Shown in pieces: positions 6,374 to 13,395 of a stretch of 39,357 nucleotides of DNA. Source of the DNA: JBOGXB01 sp050694215 (GTDB lineage Bacteria > Actinomycetota > CADDZG01 > WHSQ01); the NCBI GenBank assembly GCA_050694215.1, contig JBOGXB010000012.1:1-39357 (forward strand), written 5' to 3'. How positions within the stretch are numbered: the first letter of the stretch is position 1; each line of letters starts with the position of its first letter. The translations under genes were made by a program, and so were the position numbers. Under the pieces are notes generated by a model, which did no database searches, was not told the origin of the DNA, and saw only the letters and a list, made by a program, of their open reading frames with translations.

Positions 6374-6467
6374 CGAACATAGGTTCTGAGTCACTCGAAC
6401 GCGCGACCTGCGCTTATGTCGGTGGGCGGTACTGGGATCGAACCAGTGACCTCTGCCGTGTGAAGGC
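6369..6467. repeat. 99-bp direct repeat copy A (integrase tail + tRNA 3' part)
   Basis: 95 of 99 positions match 15137-15235; the last 63 bp are identical. It includes the last integrase codons and stop (IDRT, TAG), about 35 bp of spacer and the 3' 45 nt of tRNA-Val. Because the identity continues past the tRNA end into integrase sequence, the target of element 2 was already the right end of a related element. Confidence 0.9.
6423..6467 (-). other. tRNA-Val 3' fragment, attachment-site copy 2 (junction of elements 1 and 2)
   Basis: Identical to the 3' 45 nt of the intact tRNA-Val, from the anticodon arm to the discriminator. The identity stops at 6467, after which sequence differs from the tRNA gene. 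It marks the distal end of the intact element and at the same time the proximal end of the decayed one. Confidence 0.85.
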
Positions 6468-6570
6468 GAATCGGCCCAACGCGCCGACCAGCGGAAAGGG
6501 CCGAATCAAAGCCTTGACATGGGTGTTTGCCTACTGAGGCATGATGGTTGTTGCTGAGCATTCCGCAGCA

Positions 6571-6592
6571 TCTCGCGGCCTGGCCGCGGCCT
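6571..6592 (+). repeat. Candidate integrase arm-type site, copy 2
   Basis: TCTCGCGGCC-TGG-CCGCGGCCT, 104 bp inside element 2 from its distal att core. It matches 15107-15129 near the other end and 4040-4060 in element 1. GC-rich repeated sites flanking the core at both ends are what tyrosine integrases with an N-terminal arm-binding domain use. Confidence 0.6.
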
Positions 6593-6616
6593 GAAAGAGG
6601 GCGCTGTGTTTCCAGG

Positions 6617-7021
6617 ATGAATGACTGGGTTCCGCTCTTCGCCGTCGCTCTGGGCTCCGTCATCGCCACCGTCCCCACACCGATAGCGGAATGGCTGCGT
6701 CGGCGATCGCAGCGATTGGAGCAACAGCGAACCTCCCAGCGAGACGCCTTGATCGAACTCCAAGGAGTTATGGAGGAGCTAGTCATCCGTTCCCTACCGA
6801 CGACGCATAGGGATGACTACACAAGGGCACGACTCCGGGTCCACACCCTGGTTGCCCGGATAGATGACGATGAGGTGCGAGGGCTGGTCGGCGAGATGTT
6901 GGAACGCTCTGCCAAGGCGGCGACTGCCGGTACCAAGGTCCATCAGCTTTATGAGGAAGTCCAGGAGTCGTTCGAGGCGGCCATGGTCCCCATCGGGGTC
7001 GCCCTCCGCCGTTCCTACTGA
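6617..7021 (+). CDS. Unknown protein with N-terminal hydrophobic segment and helical tail
   Basis: From ATG 6617, 134 aa. Residues 3-22 (DWVPLFAVALGSVIATVPTP) could be one membrane helix. The rest is charged and helical (WLRRRSQRLEQQRTSQRDAL, then EMLERSAKAATAGTKVHQLY), a likely coiled coil. The upstream ATG at 6548 would place the arm-type site inside the gene and gives a non-hydrophobic start, so 6617 is preferred. It is the first gene inside the distal end of element 2, in the same place as the small membrane protein of element 1 (4241). Only the layout (hydrophobic start, basic tail) is shared. No family recognised. Confidence 0.6.
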   Translation: MNDWVPLFAVALGSVIATVPTPIAEWLRRRSQRLEQQRTSQRDALIELQGVMEELVIRSLPTTHRDDYTRARLRVHTLVARIDDDEVRGLVGEMLERSAKAATAGTKVHQLYEEVQESFEAAMVPIGVALRRSY

Positions 7022-7146
7022 CGGCCGTTAATCGTCCCCGTCCACAACCTCGACAAGATCGTTCACCGGGCACCCGAGCGCGGAAGCTGGGGGTCGAGCC
7101 GAGGGTCCGCCTGGTAGGAAGGATTGAGCCCAGAAGGACCGCCGCG

Positions 7147-7932
7147 ATGCCCTCAAGACGTAGCCGAAGACTCGAAGACCTAGCCGCCTTGGAGGTTGGG
7201 AGGCTTACCGGCGCGCGAGTTGAGAAAAGAGATACGGGAGCGAAGCAATCAATGCGCGACTTCGAAATTGTCTTCAGCGACGGTAGGCGGGGGGCCCTTG
7301 AAGTTACTCAACTGACCGAAGAGAACATGGAAGCAATCATGGGTGCCCTCGACAAAGTGGGACTCGGCATAGAGACGACTGCTCTGACCAGACGTTGGTA
7401 CCTGTGGTTATCGCTGGGCAACGAACCTTTTAGAGGAGCAAGCCTCCGTGACCTCCGCAAGAACGTGGTCGGGTTCCTCGCATCGCTCGAGCAAGACGGT
7501 GTCACTGAGTTCTACCCAGACCCGTGGAGGCCCTCAAGTCGGGCCGTAGATCAACTGCTATCAAGATTCCCCGTCTTGGATAGCGGGACGTCCTCCACTA
7601 TCCAAGAACAGCCACGCGTTCAGATCCTTCCTCCCGGGATGGCTGGCATAGCGGAAGCGGAGACCTTGGTCGAACTGATCAGGGCTGTGGCGTGGCTACC
7701 AGATAATCGCCGCAAACTCGACGTCGACGGAGTAGACGACCGCCACCTGTTCGTATGGGTGCATCCGTGGCTACCGGCCGCTACAGCCCTGGACGAACCA
7801 GCCCCAGACATTGCAGTCCATCTACCTCCAGAAGTGTCGCATTTGTGGGTTGCGCTGAATACTTCGGCTCCACCACGTCGCCTCTGGCGCTACAGTGCGA
7901 CGAGCGGATGGTTTCACCACGAGGCCCCGTGA
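7147..7932 (+). CDS. Cargo protein of unknown function with nuclease-like N-terminal pattern
   Basis: A 261-aa soluble protein. ATG 7147 follows AAGGA at 7135-7139. The N-terminal part, MRDFEIVFSDGRRGALEVTQL at about residues 36-56, has the spacing of a PD-(D/E)xK nuclease core: Asp in the first strand, hairpin, then Glu in the second. The usual Lys is replaced (EVT), so activity is uncertain. Later parts (RRWYLWLSLGNEPF, and near the end HLFVWVHPWLP followed by HLWVALNTSAPPRRLWRY) look like beta-strands of a larger domain. Base composition is visibly richer in A/T than the neighbouring core genes. Its position between the distal att and the peptidase module is a typical cargo spot. I do not recognise the family. 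Confidence 0.7.
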   Translation: MPSRRSRRLEDLAALEVGRLTGARVEKRDTGAKQSMRDFEIVFSDGRRGALEVTQLTEENMEAIMGALDKVGLGIETTALTRRWYLWLSLGNEPFRGASLRDLRKNVVGFLASLEQDGVTEFYPDPWRPSSRAVDQLLSRFPVLDSGTSSTIQEQPRVQILPPGMAGIAEAETLVELIRAVAWLPDNRRKLDVDGVDDRHLFVWVHPWLPAATALDEPAPDIAVHLPPEVSHLWVALNTSAPPRRLWRYSATSGWFHHEAP

Positions 7933-7999
7933 GTCGTGTCAGGCTGTAACCAAGCCCGGCTGCCCCTAATGGGAGATGAGTGACCTACGGCGTTGATCC

Positions 8000-8158
8000 C
8001 TAACGCGACAGCAACTCCAACCCTCCAACGATGAGGGCGAAGGCGAGACCGATGGCCAGAATGACTGAAACGGTGAGCCAGAACACGGTCCAGATTCGGT
8101 CGAAAAGAGTGACGAAACGGCTCTTGGTCCAGTCCTTGTCCTCGTCCTCGTCCGTCAT
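8000..8158 (-). CDS. 52-aa single-pass membrane protein of the element
   Basis: ATG 8158 to TAG 8002-8000. An acidic N-terminus (MTDEDEDKDWTKSR) is followed by FVTLFDRIWTVFWLTVSVIL and AIGLAFALIVGGLELL, giving one long or two short hydrophobic helices, and a short basic end. A GAGGA lies directly at the start, closer than usual. The gene is supported by a homologous but frameshifted copy at 4684-4827: conservation of this reading between two element copies is the main evidence. It is divergent from the gene at 8209, 50 bp away. Function unknown; small membrane proteins in prophages are often exclusion or holin-like factors, but nothing here proves that. Confidence 0.65.
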   Translation of the reverse strand: MTDEDEDKDWTKSRFVTLFDRIWTVFWLTVSVILAIGLAFALIVGGLELLSR

Positions 8159-8208
8159 TCCTCGACGCTATCGCCTCCACAACTGACGGATCCCATGGAC
8201 GGGTACTG

Positions 8209-8481
8209 ATGGCGAAGCAATGCCCAGAATGCGGCCAACGAGTGCCATTCGGTGGAGGGAGAACTGTCAAAAACGCCCACCTCATATACGGCTTAGTTCG
8301 CGAGTTGACCCCGCGCCTGAAGTCTGGAGAAGAGGGTGCCGAGGCGGGGCGGTTCCTGGAACGGGGCAAGCGACTTGCCGACTCCTTGCATGCATACGGG
8401 CATAAGCAATCGATGGTGAACCCCGACTGGCAGGCCGCTGGGCTGTGGACCAATGAAGCACGACGAATCGCTGCGATGTAG
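8209..8481 (+). CDS. Small protein with one CPxCG zinc knuckle
   Basis: A 90-aa protein starting MAKQCPECGQRVPFGGG. One CPxCG pair is at residues 5-8 and there is no second Cys pair, so a full zinc ribbon would need a dimer or other ligands such as His. The rest is basic and helical (NAHLIYGLVRELTPRLKSGE and RFLERGKRLADSLHAYGHK). It is followed after 6 bp by the second zinc-ribbon gene, so the two are probably co-transcribed. It is divergent from the 52-aa membrane protein. No family recognised. Confidence 0.65.
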   Translation: MAKQCPECGQRVPFGGGRTVKNAHLIYGLVRELTPRLKSGEEGAEAGRFLERGKRLADSLHAYGHKQSMVNPDWQAAGLWTNEARRIAAM

Positions 8482-8487
8482 AGGGCG

Positions 8488-8691
8488 ATGTTCAGGTCAT
8501 CGGGCCCGTCCAAGCGGTGTCGCTCGTGCAGCGAAACGAAGTCATTACAGGACTTCCATCGGAGCCCTGTCTCTAAAGATGGTCGAGCGGCGCGCTGCAA
8601 ATCATGTCGGAGCGCTGAGGGCAAGCTCTATCGGGAACGAAGGAGGAAAGCCGAGACAGAAGCCGAGGAGCGTGGTCGCTCGCGAGGTTAA
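8488..8691 (+). CDS. Small zinc-ribbon protein, paralogue of the gene at 4442
   Basis: A 67-aa protein with KRCRSCSETKSLQDFHRSPV followed by DGRAARCKSCRSAEGKLYRE: two CxxC pairs, a conserved DFH, and a basic C-terminal helix. It shares most residues of the central block with the element 1 copy. The pattern is that of the zinc-binding module of phage endonuclease VII-like proteins without the catalytic part. Its last 4 bp overlap the stop of the convergent membrane-protein gene (8688). Likely nucleic-acid binding. Confidence 0.7.
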   Translation: MFRSSGPSKRCRSCSETKSLQDFHRSPVSKDGRAARCKSCRSAEGKLYRERRRKAETEAEERGRSRG

Positions 8692-9050
8692 CGCTCGATT
8701 GCGATGTCCCTCCGAGGGAACAGGTACCGAGTCACGATAACCACGACAGCGATGACTTCAATAACTGTCGCACCCAGCCACACATGCATGACGCTTGTCT
8801 CGACATCCCAGTCCACGCCAACTGCGTACAGAAAGAAGCCAAGATCTGCAATTAGCAGTTGCCCAATCATGATGCTGGGAAGGAAATACCCGTAGAACCG
8901 CTTGAGCCTTATGTCCTGGCTATAGTCCAGGGCTTGTAGACGATTGAGTCGGCCGACTATCTGAGCGGGCCGCTCGCCGCGCCGGAGTTGCCGGATGATT
9001 TCCCGCGCCCTTTGCGAGTGTGTTTCTTCAGGAGGTTCTGGCTGGACCAC
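8688..9050 (-). CDS. Two-helix membrane protein coupled to the ImmA-like peptidase
   Basis: A 120-aa protein. GTG 9050 directly follows the TAG of the upstream peptidase gene (TAG-GTG), so translation is likely coupled. The N-terminal half is cytoplasmic and helical (HSQRAREIIRQLRRGERPAQ, then DYSQDIRLKRFYGYF). Two hydrophobic helices follow: LPSIMIGQLLIADLGFFLYA and ATVIEVIAVVVIVTRYLF. The C-terminus is short and basic. No family recognised. Pairing with a metallopeptidase suggests a two-protein module, perhaps a membrane effector and its regulator. Confidence 0.75.
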   Translation of the reverse strand: MVQPEPPEETHSQRAREIIRQLRRGERPAQIVGRLNRLQALDYSQDIRLKRFYGYFLPSIMIGQLLIADLGFFLYAVGVDWDVETSVMHVWLGATVIEVIAVVVIVTRYLFPRRDIAIER

Positions 9051-9563
9051 CTAACGCAGTCCGAGGTTATTGATTCGGTGCTCCATCGCCTCCTGGGACA
9101 CATCAAACCTCAAGGCCATCTCCGAGGGTCGGCTCCCGTGCCGATGGAAGAACTTCACCAGCTCTTCGGGCATGAGGAGACTTGCTGCGAAATTGTTTGC
9201 GTAAATCTCCTCTGGATTCCGGCCTTGTCCTGAGAACGCGTCTCGTTTGTCGAGATACGCGTACTCATCCACACCTTGCAAAGAGTCAGATCTCCGCATG
9301 AAGTGTCCGACTTCATGCGCGCAACTGAACCGCTTTCGATTAGGGCTATCGTCTGCGTTCAGAGCGATAGTGGGATCTTGGCCAGGTTCTTTGACCAAGA
9401 CAGCAGCAACATCTGGTTCGAGCTCGGTTTCATAGACATCGATACCGAGTCGCTTGGCAATCTGGACCGGATCTATCGGTAATCCCGGATCGTCCCTGCC
9501 GCCTGGCCAGAGAGCGTCCAGAAGCGAATCGGCAGCCCGCGTTGCTTCCTGTTGGATCGCCAT
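9051..9563 (-). CDS. ImmA/IrrE-type metallo-endopeptidase
   Basis: A 170-aa M78-family peptidase. The zinc motif is HEVGH at residues 83-87 (FSCAHEVGHFMRRSD), and a downstream EEIYANNFAASLLMP supplies the third ligand Glu and the conserved FAA.LLMP helix. The C-terminal part (PSEMALRFDVSQEAMEHRIN) looks like the short helical end common in the family. ImmA-type proteases cleave repressors of mobile elements and IrrE-type ones cleave a DNA-damage repressor; here the target could be the element's own regulator. No cognate HTH repressor is fused or adjacent, which is unusual. It forms a coupled pair with the membrane protein downstream. Confidence 0.9.
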   Translation of the reverse strand: MAIQQEATRAADSLLDALWPGGRDDPGLPIDPVQIAKRLGIDVYETELEPDVAAVLVKEPGQDPTIALNADDSPNRKRFSCAHEVGHFMRRSDSLQGVDEYAYLDKRDAFSGQGRNPEEIYANNFAASLLMPEELVKFFHRHGSRPSEMALRFDVSQEAMEHRINNLGLR

Positions 9564-9703
9564 GCCTTGGTCGGCCTCTCCCCCCCCGGCTCCTCCCCCT
9601 TGGCAACGACCATAGCTGAGACGGGGCTCTGATGCGGCTTGCCCACTTAGCCCAATTCAAGCTGACCGGCTACACCCGCCAGGGCCCCGACGGCCGCGCG
9701 TTT

Positions 9704-9759
9704 CGCTGAGAGGCGTCGCGGTCAGAAGGAAGTCACAAAACCCCGCGACGCCCTCAGCG
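9704..9759. promoter_or_regulatory. Long inverted repeat between capsid and peptidase genes
   Basis: Left arm 9704-9721 and right arm 9743-9759 pair over 17 bp with one bulged A (core GGCGTCGCGG/CCGCGACGCC). The 21-nt loop is 9722-9742. It is by far the strongest stem-loop of the element. It lies downstream of the capsid gene and upstream of the immA-like gene (both minus strand). It has no T-run on the minus strand, so it may be a processing site, an operator or part of a small RNA rather than a simple terminator. Confidence 0.6.
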
Positions 9760-9806
9760 CTTCCCGGTGGCGTGGCGGTCAGGCCTCCCGAGACCCTCCG
9801 CACTTC

Positions 9807-9826
9807 GTCCCCGAGGGACTTTTTTT
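9807..9826 (+). terminator. Intrinsic terminator reading on the plus strand
   Basis: GTCCC (9807-9811), loop CGA, GGGAC (9815-9819), then seven T residues (9820-9826). The T-run is on the plus strand only. No plus-strand coding gene lies just upstream, since the neighbours at 8688-9563 are on the minus strand. It may therefore end a small plus-strand RNA or block antisense transcription into the capsid gene. Confidence 0.65.
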
Positions 9827-9837
9827 CCCGGATCTCT

Positions 9838-9850
9838 CTGACGTATCTCA
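9838..9850 (-). repeat. CTGACGTATCTCA motif, copy 1
   Basis: Identical 13 bp to 11825-11837. The similarity continues in broken form for about 45 bp (TTTCCGT, CGCGA and a C-run in the same order). Read on the minus strand, each copy precedes a gene-start region: far upstream of the immA-like gene here, and just upstream of the 80-aa gene in copy 2. Candidate element-specific promoter or operator. Confidence 0.45.
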
Positions 9851-9888
9851 GAGGGCGTTTCCGTTCGCGAGTGGCCCCCCTCCCCCCA

Positions 9889-11357
9889 CTAGGCCGTCGT
9901 CGCGACATTGAGGAGCCGGAACGCGTTGTCTGCGACCGAGTCCGAGCCGGTCCTGAACCACAGGAACGCTCCTCGCTGGCCGGTCGGCCGGCGGTTGGCC
10001 CCGAACAGGTTGGGGATCGGCTCGAGGGTCGTGCCGATGCGGTCCGCGATGACGAAGTGGGAGAAATCCCCATACAAAAGCACGAAGTTGTCGGCGGTCG
10101 CGGCCGCGTTGATCGCCCCGTCCATGTTGGAGAGCTCGTTGAGGGGCTTGCGCAGGAGCCTGCCGTCTCCGATCTCGGGGAACAGGCGCGCTCCGTTCGT
10201 GGTCTCGAACTGCGCCGCCGAGTTGATGATGGCGATGTTGGCGCACCACTGGGCGCGGGCCTGGAAGCGCGGCGGTAGGGCGTTCTGGAGGGCGTAGACG
10301 TCGGCCGATCCGAAGACCTCGGCAACCGCCGGCGCTACTTCGGACGTGGTGCCATCGAGGGCCTTGATGATCCCGGTCGGCTGTCCTGTGCCCGAGCCGG
10401 TCGTGAAAGCGGACGCCTGGAGCTGGTCGGCGGCATCGGTGAGCAGGGGCCCGAGCTCACCCAAGAGGTCGACCGCATCCATGCCGACCTCGAAGCTGTA
10501 GGGCACGAACGCGTCGCCCTTGTGGACCGGGACCTCTGGCTGCGCCAGGGTCGGGGTCGCGTCCGCAACCTCGGTCGCCTCCGCGATCCACTCGGCGGTA
10601 ACGCCCTCACTCGAGACGCCGTGCCATGTGTCGCCGGTCGCCGTGACGACGCGGGAGATCCGGCGCAGCGGATTGATCGACCCGGCTGAGGTCAGGATGA
10701 CCGCGGGGTCGAGCTGGAACGGGACCATGTAGCCGCCCGCGTTGTCGGTGAGGCTCATCGCCCGGAACTCCTCGACCCTCTGGAATGCTTCCTGCTCATC
10801 GCGGCTCCACAGCAGGTGGCCTCGCTGGGGGTCGGCGATCAGTTTCGAGAAGGCTCGACCGTAGGCCTCCTCGGACGCGACGTTGACCCAGCGCGCGGCG
10901 ACACTGCGGTCCTTGCGGGTGCCATTTCGGACGAGGGCCTCGGCGCGCTCGGCGGCGGGGTCAGGAATGTCGCCTCGGTCGTGGGACCGCTCGATCGCCC
11001 GCAGGCTGCCCTCGCGCTCGCGTAGGTGCGGAGCTCGGGGCCATCGCTGCCGTCGCCCCGCTCGATGTTCTTCGGATTGCGAGCGAGCCTCAGGATGTGC
11101 TCTTGGCGGCTCTCTTTGTCTGCGATCTCGTATTCGATGGCGGTGAGATCCTCGCCGAGCTTCTCGGAGCCGCGACCGAGGTCGGCGATCTTGTTGTTTT
11201 CACCTTCGGTGAGCTCTCGACCTTCGCCTTTGGCTCGATCGTGGATACCGGCCGCTTGCTTGAGGATTGCTCGCCTACGCTCGGTGAGCCGATTGAACTC
11301 GTCGCGCAGCTCACCGACGTTCATCGAGGAGAACTCAGGTTTGAAGTCGTGGGCCAT
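9889..11357 (-). pseudogene. HK97-type major capsid protein, single-base frameshift
   Basis: The N-terminal part starts at ATG 11357 with GGAGG upstream: MAHDFKPEFSSMNVGELRDE, followed by a long coiled coil (about residues 10-100) that matches the HK97 scaffolding delta domain. Near 11015-11025 (after ELRTYA) the frame shifts by one base. The new frame runs on without a stop through EREGSLRAIERSHDRGD and WVNVASEEAYGRAF to the capsid domain (LTDNAGGYMVPFQLDP, later GDFSHFVIADRIG) and ends at 9889. Total length is 1469 nt, one base short of a whole number of codons, about 489 residues. Without the shift it would be a complete capsid precursor. No protease gene is nearby to remove the delta domain. 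Confidence 0.85.
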
Positions 11358-11549
11358 CTCATGCCTCCGGAGGTCGCGCGCGGACTGAGCCGCGCCGCTT
11401 GTGTATCCCTCCGACGGCATCCGCGAGGACGGCGCCGGCGCGCTGTCTTACGCCTTCGGGCCCGGTGGCAAAGCGTCCCGGCGGGACGGTTCGGCACCTT
11501 GTGGTGGGACCGTGAATTAAGTCTACCCACAGCCTAAGTCGGGGGTACG

Positions 11550-11792
11550 TCAATTTGGCGACGGTGGTGGGGTGCGATACACGGCCGCCGCGTCCAGGGT
11601 CCCGACGTGAACCTCGTGGTCGCCACCCTCGAGCACATAGACGAGGATCCGGTCGCCCTCGAGGGGGCGGACGTACATACCGGGGTTGTCCCGCGCCACC
11701 TTCTGCACTTCAGGGCTCGAAGCCTCGAGGAGCGCGGTCAGAGCATCCGAAAACGCCTGTTCGTCCAGCTCACTGAAATCGTCAAGCCTCAT
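11550..11792 (-). CDS. Small acidic protein of the element, unknown
   Basis: 80 aa from ATG 11792, which follows GAGGGGGG with a CAACA spacer; the longer start at 11825 has no such site. The first half is helical and acidic (RLDDFSELDEQAFSDALTAL), the second half a beta hairpin (YVRPLEGDRILVYVLEGGD, HEVHVGTLDAAAVYR). It lies between the ATPase and capsid genes in the same orientation. No family recognised. Confidence 0.6.
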   Translation of the reverse strand: MRLDDFSELDEQAFSDALTALLEASSPEVQKVARDNPGMYVRPLEGDRILVYVLEGGDHEVHVGTLDAAAVYRTPPPSPN

Positions 11793-11824
11793 TGTTGCCC
11801 CCCTCTGTGTGTGCCCGAACTCCA

Positions 11825-11837
11825 CTGACGTATCTCA
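11825..11837 (-). repeat. CTGACGTATCTCA motif, copy 2
   Basis: Second copy of the motif at 9838-9850, 33 bp upstream of the 80-aa gene start and in the 94-bp gap after the ATPase gene. Its placement suggests transcription or translation control of the late (capsid) part of the minus-strand gene set. Confidence 0.45.
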
Positions 11838-11886
11838 CCAGCACTTTTCCGTCGCGACCCGACCCCGTCCCCCCGTCTAACCCCGT

Positions 11887-12897
11887 TCACTCCTCACCCC
11901 TGTCCCCCGAGTCCCTTTGTCCCTGGCCGCCGGACTCATCGAGGGACAGAGGGACACCAGGGACGGGGGTTACGGGGAGTGAGTAGCGTCCGCTCTTGGC
12001 CACGGCCTGACCCTCGTCGGCCATCCGTTGGAGCGTCTTCTTGGCGTTCTCGTGCGCGACGTCAGAGACGTCGGCGACGCCCTTCGGCGTGAGCGAGCCA
12101 TGGATGCGGAGGACCTCGATGATCGTGCGCCGTGTCTCGCTCAGTGCCCACTCCGCCGCGTCCCCGAGGAGGGACCAGGTGCCGACCTCGGGAGCAAACC
12201 TCAGGGCAAGGCTCCGCTCCTCGATGTCCCTCCCGGTGACGTGCAAGGTAGCGTCGGCCTGCCCACGGCTCCGCTTGCATACTGCGATGGTGTCTGCCGA
12301 TGCAGCGAGGCCGTGACTGCCTGAGAGCAGGTCAACGAAATCCTCGCTCTCGAGCTTTCGGGTGTGGTGAAGCGCCACCACGGCGACGCCGTACTCATCG
12401 GCAACCGTCTTGATCTTCTCTCCGGTGGAGTAGTCGGCCATGAAGCGGTCAGCGCGGTTGTCGACTAGACGAGGGCGCACCCGAGAGAAAATGTCGATCA
12501 CAACCAGCCGCGTCGCGGGATTACGCTGGAGCCATAGTCCGAGCTCCTGGTCCCCGCCCTCGCTCAAGCGATTCCACTCGGTAAAGAACTGCAACCCCTT
12601 CGGCGGGCCGCTCCCGTTGAGCATCATCGACAGACGTGTTTGTAACCGCCGGGGCGGATCTTCGAGAGCGAGATGGAGCACATCTCCCTGATCGACCTCG
12701 ATCTTGCCGAGCGCGTGGCCGCCGGACGCAACTGCGACAGAGAGGCCGAGCATCAACCAGCTCTTGCCAAGTTTGGGCGCGCCGGCCAGAAACGTCAGGC
12801 CCTCGGGGATCAATTCGGGGACCGCGTAGCGGGGCTCGGGGAAGTCCTCGGCCATGAGCGCCTCCGCGGTCCATCCGGTACGCCTGATCTCGCTCAT
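11887..12897 (-). CDS. AAA_25 / RepA-like RecA-fold ATPase
   Basis: 336 aa from ATG 12897, which overlaps the previous stop (ATGA). Walker A is AGAPKLGKSW at about residues 38-47 and Walker B is LVVIDIF at about 131-137. A sensor-like VVALHHTRK and SGSHGLAASADTI follow, as in the AAA_25 / RepA hexameric-helicase-like family. The C-terminal part (about 250-310) is a winged-helix-like segment (RTIIEVLRIHGSLTPKGVAD and ENAKKTLQRMADEGQAV) that may bind DNA. The last residues are low-complexity. In phages and plasmids such ATPases load or drive replication. This suggests the element can replicate after excision. Confidence 0.85.
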   Translation of the reverse strand: MSEIRRTGWTAEALMAEDFPEPRYAVPELIPEGLTFLAGAPKLGKSWLMLGLSVAVASGGHALGKIEVDQGDVLHLALEDPPRRLQTRLSMMLNGSGPPKGLQFFTEWNRLSEGGDQELGLWLQRNPATRLVVIDIFSRVRPRLVDNRADRFMADYSTGEKIKTVADEYGVAVVALHHTRKLESEDFVDLLSGSHGLAASADTIAVCKRSRGQADATLHVTGRDIEERSLALRFAPEVGTWSLLGDAAEWALSETRRTIIEVLRIHGSLTPKGVADVSDVAHENAKKTLQRMADEGQAVAKSGRYSLPVTPVPGVPLSLDESGGQGQRDSGDRGEE

Positions 12898-13175
12898 GCC
12901 GCATCTCGTCGCGCCCAGTACCTCCTGCACTCAAAGCAAGAGCATCGGTAGCGATCGGCGCCGTAGTGACTCGCCACCATGATCTCGAAGCCCGAAAGCC
13001 TGACGATCTCCTCGTAGGTCATCCTCGGTCGGCGCCGGAGGCCCAAGTTCTCGAGTAGCTCCGTCTTCGCGGCGAAAGCACCGTCGATGGCCTCGCGCTC
13101 GGTAAGATGATTGCTGCGTTGTTGGTCGATGGCGTCGGGGGCTCCTGTGGGGAGCCCTTTGGCGTCTCTGCGCAC
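12894..13175 (-). CDS. Small Cys-containing protein of the element, unknown
   Basis: 93 aa from GTG 13175, 3 bp after the excisionase stop, and ending in a 4-bp overlap with the ATPase start. Such tight packing indicates one operon. The C-terminal CSCFECRRYW cluster (three Cys) could bind a metal. The middle, MTYEEIVRLSGFEIMVASHY, looks like a short helix-turn-helix or zinc-associated helix. No family recognised. Confidence 0.65.
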   Translation of the reverse strand: MRRDAKGLPTGAPDAIDQQRSNHLTEREAIDGAFAAKTELLENLGLRRRPRMTYEEIVRLSGFEIMVASHYGADRYRCSCFECRRYWARRDAA

Positions 13176-13178
13176 AAG

Positions 13179-13379
13179 TCACCCCACCTTCTGCCGCGGC
13201 TCGTCTGCTTGCCGCTCAAGCCACTCCTCGACGTCGCTGCGCTTGTAGCGAACGTGGCGGCCGATGCGGTAGCCGCGCGGTCCCTCTCGCCGGTTGCGCC
13301 AGCTATAGACGGTGCGCACCGGGATACCGAACAGATCGGCGAGTCCCTGAGGGTCTAGGAACTCATCATTTACCGTCAT
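13179..13379 (-). CDS. Helix-turn-helix excisionase-like protein
   Basis: A 66-aa protein that is almost entirely a MerR-like winged helix of the HTH_17/AlpA-Xis type: FLDPQGLADLFGIPVRTVYS, WRNRREGPRGYRIGRHVRYK, RSDVEEWLERQ. AAGGAG lies at a good distance before ATG 13379. Proteins of this size next to an integrase usually act as recombination directionality factors or as the first gene of the replication operon. It is divergent from the regulator/integrase operon across a 97-bp control region with an inverted repeat. Confidence 0.85.
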   Translation of the reverse strand: MTVNDEFLDPQGLADLFGIPVRTVYSWRNRREGPRGYRIGRHVRYKRSDVEEWLERQADEPRQKVG

Positions 13380-13395
13380 TGACGACTCCTTCCTA

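Larger units (their letters stand above)
3898..6467. mobile_element. Decayed integrative element 1 at the tRNA-Val attachment site
   Basis: This segment is bounded by two copies of the 3' 45 nt of tRNA-Val: 3898-3942 (four mismatches to the intact gene) and 6423-6467 (identical). It holds a VOC fragment, a frameshifted small membrane protein, a zinc-ribbon gene, a frameshifted relative of the 52-aa membrane protein of element 2, an intact VOC gene, two HNH nuclease remnants and a small secreted protein. Only the last few codons of an integrase are left at 6369-6389. Its gene content overlaps that of element 2, which suggests a related but older insertion that has lost its recombination genes. 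Extent and history are inferred. Confidence 0.65.

Noticed and set aside
11010..11030. Programmed -1 frameshift in the capsid gene
   Set aside because: No slippery heptamer or downstream stem is evident at the switch point; a deletion or missing base is simpler.
11359..11553. 64-aa minus-strand ORF just before the capsid gene
   Set aside because: It has no ribosome site, its composition looks like a shadow frame, and it ends inside the capsid ribosome site. It may be a remnant but cannot be supported.
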